Shown piece after piece: positions 4,948 to 7,330 of a DNA stretch of 7,330 nucleotides. Position 1 is the stretch's first letter, and each line of letters opens with the position of its first letter. Source of the stretch: Azoarcus sp. (lineage in GTDB: Bacteria > Pseudomonadota > Gammaproteobacteria > Burkholderiales > Rhodocyclaceae); NCBI GenBank assembly GCA_031268685.1, contig JAIRWW010000026.1, positions 1-7,330 on the forward strand, given 5' to 3'. The notes below the pieces were generated by a model that was given only the letters and a program-made list of their open reading frames with translations, did not search any database and was not told the origin of the DNA. The translations under genes and the position numbers were made by a program.

Positions 4948-5841
4948 TCAGCGGCGGCCTTGCAGTCTGACCCAGCCTTCGCAGGAAGCGCCGATATCGA
5001 GTGCGACCCAGGGCGCCCAGGCGTCGATGACTTGCGCAGCCTGTTGTTCGAGCACGCCGGAAAGCGCTACCTGTCCGCCGTCGGCGATCCTGGCCGCGAT
5101 CACCGGCGCCAGTATGCATAGCGGAGTGGTCAGGATGTTGGAGACGACGATATCGAATGCCGTCTCCAGCGGTTTGCCAGAATGTTGCGCCCGGACGACG
5201 CTGGCGACGTCGTTGCGCGAAGCGTTGTCGAGCGTAGACAGCAGCGCGTGCTCGTCGATGTCGACGCCAAGCACCGCCCCGGCTCCGAGCCGGGCGGCGG
5301 CGATGCCGAGAATGCCCGAACCGCAGCCGTAATCGAGTACAGAGCAGCCTGGGCGCAGGTTTTCGTGCAGCCATTCCAGGCACAGGCGCGTGGTTGGATG
5401 CGAGCCTGTGCCAAAGGCCATGCCGGGATCGAGCTTGATGTTGATGGCGTCCGCGTCGGGCGGTTCGTGCCAGGACGGCACTATCCACAGCCGGTCATTG
5501 ATGCGGATGGGTGCGAACTGGCTTTGCGTAAGTTGCACCCAGTTCTGTTCGGCCACGCGCGCGGTATCGAATGGCGGGATCGTGTCGAAGCCCGCCGCCA
5601 CGGCGGCTTCGGCGACGAGGGGGGCGATGGCGGCGTTCGGTGCGAAAAGGGCGATGACCCGGCTGTTCGCCCAGAATCCCGCTGGCGCGGCTTGACATGG
5701 TTCGTCGAATTGCGGCGTCTCGGCGTCGGTTCCGGCATCGGCGTCTTCGACCGATACAGAGAGCGCGCCCACAGCCATCAAGGCTTCTGAAAGCGCCTCG
5801 GCGCGGCAGGCGTCAGATTGGAGCGAAACGGAAAGCCACAT
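4948..5841 (-). CDS. prmA: Ribosomal protein L11 methyltransferase (PrmA)
   Basis: SAM-dependent methyltransferase that trimethylates several amino groups of ribosomal protein L11 (lysines and the N-terminus) in the cytoplasm. The 297 residues are close to the E. coli length. The N-terminal substrate-recognition domain (about 1-90) is followed by a linker and a Rossmann-fold class I methyltransferase domain. Diagnostic motifs: LDPGMAFGTGSHPTTRLCL at 137-155, a PrmA hallmark; SAM-binding motif I VLDYGCGSGILGIAA at 168-182; acidic loop VDIDEHA at 193-199; and SNIL at 234-237 (motif IV). All key positions are present and the gene looks intact. Start ATG at 5841 follows GAGGA, which overlaps the accC stop codon, 11 bases away, so it is probably co-transcribed and possibly coupled with accC. 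In E. coli prmA is not essential. Confidence 0.97.
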   Translation of the reverse strand: MWLSVSLQSDACRAEALSEALMAVGALSVSVEDADAGTDAETPQFDEPCQAAPAGFWANSRVIALFAPNAAIAPLVAEAAVAAGFDTIPPFDTARVAEQNWVQLTQSQFAPIRINDRLWIVPSWHEPPDADAINIKLDPGMAFGTGSHPTTRLCLEWLHENLRPGCSVLDYGCGSGILGIAAARLGAGAVLGVDIDEHALLSTLDNASRNDVASVVRAQHSGKPLETAFDIVVSNILTTPLCILAPVIAARIADGGQVALSGVLEQQAAQVIDAWAPWVALDIGASCEGWVRLQGRR

Positions 5842-5852
5842 GGTGTGTATCC

Positions 5853-7214
5853 TCAGTCGGCCTTGACTTCAGCGAAATCGGCCAGACGCTCTTCAAGGTA
5901 ATGGATGCTGGCGCCGCCTTCTATGAAATGGCTGTCGAGCATCAAGGCTTGGTGGAGCGGGATGTTGGTCTTTATGCCCGCGACGGCCATCTCCGAGAGT
6001 GCGATGCGCATGCGGCGGATGGCTTGTTCGCGTGTGTCGCCATGGACGATCAGCTTGCCGATCATCGAGTCGTAGTGCGGCGGCACGACGTAGCCGTTGT
6101 AGGCGTGGGAGTCGACCCGCACACCCAGGCCGCCGGGCGTGTGCCAGTTGGTGATCCGCCCCGGCGAGGGCGTGAACTTGAACGGGTCTTCGGCGTTGAT
6201 CCGGCACTCGATGGCATGGCCGCGCAGCACGATGTCGCGCTGGCGGAAACGCAGCTTTTCGCCCGCCGCGACGCGGATCTGGTTCTGGACGATGTCGATG
6301 CCGGTGATGAGTTCGGTGACTGGGTGCTCGACCTGTACCCGCGTGTTCATTTCGATGAAATAGAACTCGCCGTTTTCATACAGGAATTCAAAGGTGCCCG
6401 CGCCGCGATAGGCGATCTTGCGGCATGCCTTGGCGCAGCGCTCGCCGATGCTGGCGATCAGCTTGCGGTCTATGCCCGGCGCGGGGGCTTCTTCTATGAC
6501 TTTCTGGTGACGGCGCTGCATCGAGCAATCGCGCTCGCCCAGATAAACCGCGCTGCCGTGCTGGTCGGCCATGATCTGGATTTCGATATGGCGCGGGTTT
6601 TCGAGGAATTTCTCCATGTAAACCACGGGGTTGCCGAAGGCTGCCTGCGCTTCGGCCCGCGTCATGGCTACGGCGTTGAGCAGTGCGGCTTCGGTATGCA
6701 CTACCCGCATGCCCCGCCCGCCTCCCCCACCAGCAGCTTTGATGATGACGGGATAGCCTGTGTCGCGGGCTATTTTTACGATTTCTTTTGAGTCTTCCGG
6801 CAGTGCGCCGTCGGAACCGGGCACACAGGGCACGCCCGCGGCTTTCATCGCGTTTTTGGCCGAAACCTTGTCGCCCATGAGGCGGATGGTTTCTGGACGC
6901 GGGCCGATGAAGACGAAGCCGGATTGTTCGACCCGTTCGGCGAAATCGGCGTTTTCGGAAAGAAAGCCGTAGCCGGGGTGGATGGCCTCGGAGTCGGTCA
7001 CTTCAGCCGCCGAAATGATGGATGGTACGTTGAGGTAGCTTTGCGCGGAGGGCGCCGGGCCGATGCATACCGATTCGTCGGCGAGTTTGACGTACTTGGC
7101 TTCTGTGTCGGCCTCGGAGTGCACGGCGACGACCTTGACGCCCATTTCGCGGCAGGCGCGCAACACCCGCAGGGCGATTTCTCCGCGGTTGGCGATGAGA
7201 ATCTTCTCGAACAT
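5853..7214 (-). CDS. accC: Biotin carboxylase subunit of acetyl-CoA carboxylase (AccC)
   Basis: ATP-dependent carboxylation of the biotin carried by AccB, the first half-reaction of malonyl-CoA synthesis for fatty acids (EC 6.3.4.14). The product has 453 residues against 449 in E. coli. N-terminal [17 protein letters not shown] is the biotin carboxylase fold; the ATP-grasp centre has GGGGGRGM at 162-169. With the ATG at 7214, residue numbers fall exactly on the E. coli active-site set: K116, K159, H209, Q233, H236, E276, E288, N290, R292, E296 and R338, with [13 protein letters not shown] at 289-301. A TTG at 7223, overlapping the accB stop, would add three residues (MSA) but loses this register and has no better ribosome site, so ATG is preferred. 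It starts five bases after accB and ends 11 bases before prmA. Intact, with no odd features. Confidence 0.98.
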   Translation of the reverse strand: MFEKILIANRGEIALRVLRACREMGVKVVAVHSEADTEAKYVKLADESVCIGPAPSAQSYLNVPSIISAAEVTDSEAIHPGYGFLSENADFAERVEQSGFVFIGPRPETIRLMGDKVSAKNAMKAAGVPCVPGSDGALPEDSKEIVKIARDTGYPVIIKAAGGGGGRGMRVVHTEAALLNAVAMTRAEAQAAFGNPVVYMEKFLENPRHIEIQIMADQHGSAVYLGERDCSMQRRHQKVIEEAPAPGIDRKLIASIGERCAKACRKIAYRGAGTFEFLYENGEFYFIEMNTRVQVEHPVTELITGIDIVQNQIRVAAGEKLRFRQRDIVLRGHAIECRINAEDPFKFTPSPGRITNWHTPGGLGVRVDSHAYNGYVVPPHYDSMIGKLIVHGDTREQAIRRMRIALSEMAVAGIKTNIPLHQALMLDSHFIEGGASIHYLEERLADFAEVKAD

Positions 7215-7219
7215 GGCGC

Positions 7220-7330
7220 TCAACCGATCACGAACAAAGGCTGGCCGAACTCGACCGGCTGTCCGTTTTCGACCAGTACGGCCTTGATCGTGCCGGCAGC
7301 GTCGGCCTCGATTTCGTTCATCAGTTTCAT
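7220..7330 (-). CDS. accB: Biotin carboxyl carrier protein of acetyl-CoA carboxylase (AccB), last 36 codons
   Basis: Carries the biotin carboxylated by AccC and then used by the AccAD carboxyltransferase. Only the C-terminal part of the biotinyl domain is inside the window: it opens at [10 protein letters not shown], so the biotinylated lysine is the second visible residue (codon 7327-7325), and closes with GQPLFVIG before TGA. The Glu-Ala expected just before MKL lies outside. The remaining sequence is a normal lipoyl/biotinyl beta-barrel end. The gene is followed by accC after five bases, the standard accBC operon arrangement. Confidence 0.96.
   Translation of the reverse strand: MKLMNEIEADAAGTIKAVLVENGQPVEFGQPLFVIG

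Noticed and set aside
5697..6791. 364-codon plus-strand open frame opposite accC and the prmA start
   Set aside because: Shadow of a highly conserved accC in GC-rich DNA; no family-like sequence.
7215..7223. TTG start for accC overlapping the accB stop
   Set aside because: Starting at the ATG at 7214 puts all known active-site residues at their E. coli numbers; the TTG adds three residues without support.

Overview
The window is a GC-rich stretch of chromosomal housekeeping DNA. Its gene content and order are typical of a betaproteobacterium: accB-accC-prmA followed by a zinc-ribbon/DUF3426 membrane protein, with a PfkB-family sugar/nucleoside kinase convergent to it. The lineage is an inference from protein character and synteny; no rRNA or tRNA is present to confirm it. 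I recognise no mobile element, CRISPR array, phage gene or defence system.

Layout from right to left on the minus strand: the last 36 codons of accB (biotin carboxyl carrier protein, cut exactly at its biotinylation motif), accC (biotin carboxylase), prmA (ribosomal protein L11 methyltransferase), then a 627-residue protein with an N-terminal CxxC zinc ribbon, a very long disordered linker, one membrane helix and a C-terminal DUF3426 domain. accB-accC-prmA are packed with 5- and 11-base gaps and look like one transcript. The DUF3426 gene follows after 113 bases. A PfkB-family kinase runs the other way (plus strand, 1982-2923) behind a perfect TATAAT box and ends in a probable terminator against the DUF3426 gene. 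Divergent from the kinase is lgt (prolipoprotein diacylglyceryl transferase, minus strand). Downstream of lgt on the same strand is the N-terminal 257 codons of a malonyl-CoA decarboxylase, cut by the window edge.

Functionally, accB and accC encode two of the acetyl-CoA carboxylase parts that make malonyl-CoA, while the gene at the left end removes malonyl-CoA; they are separate units. Lgt begins lipoprotein maturation at the inner membrane, and PrmA modifies the ribosome.

The least ordinary DNA is the 211-base gap between lgt and the malonyl-CoA decarboxylase gene. It holds three tandem 28-bp hairpin units, the first of which (in lgt's direction) supplies the lgt stop codon and which together place TAA in all three frames. 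It also holds a dispersed-repeat-like palindrome, and a 16-bp tandem duplication running into the ribosome binding site of the decarboxylase gene, inside a possible 26-codon upstream ORF. The DUF3426 protein's linker, with a hexanucleotide Thr/Ala-Pro repeat and a duplicated acidic EDSIFSQ motif, is the other point worth a second look. I see no convincing undescribed system.
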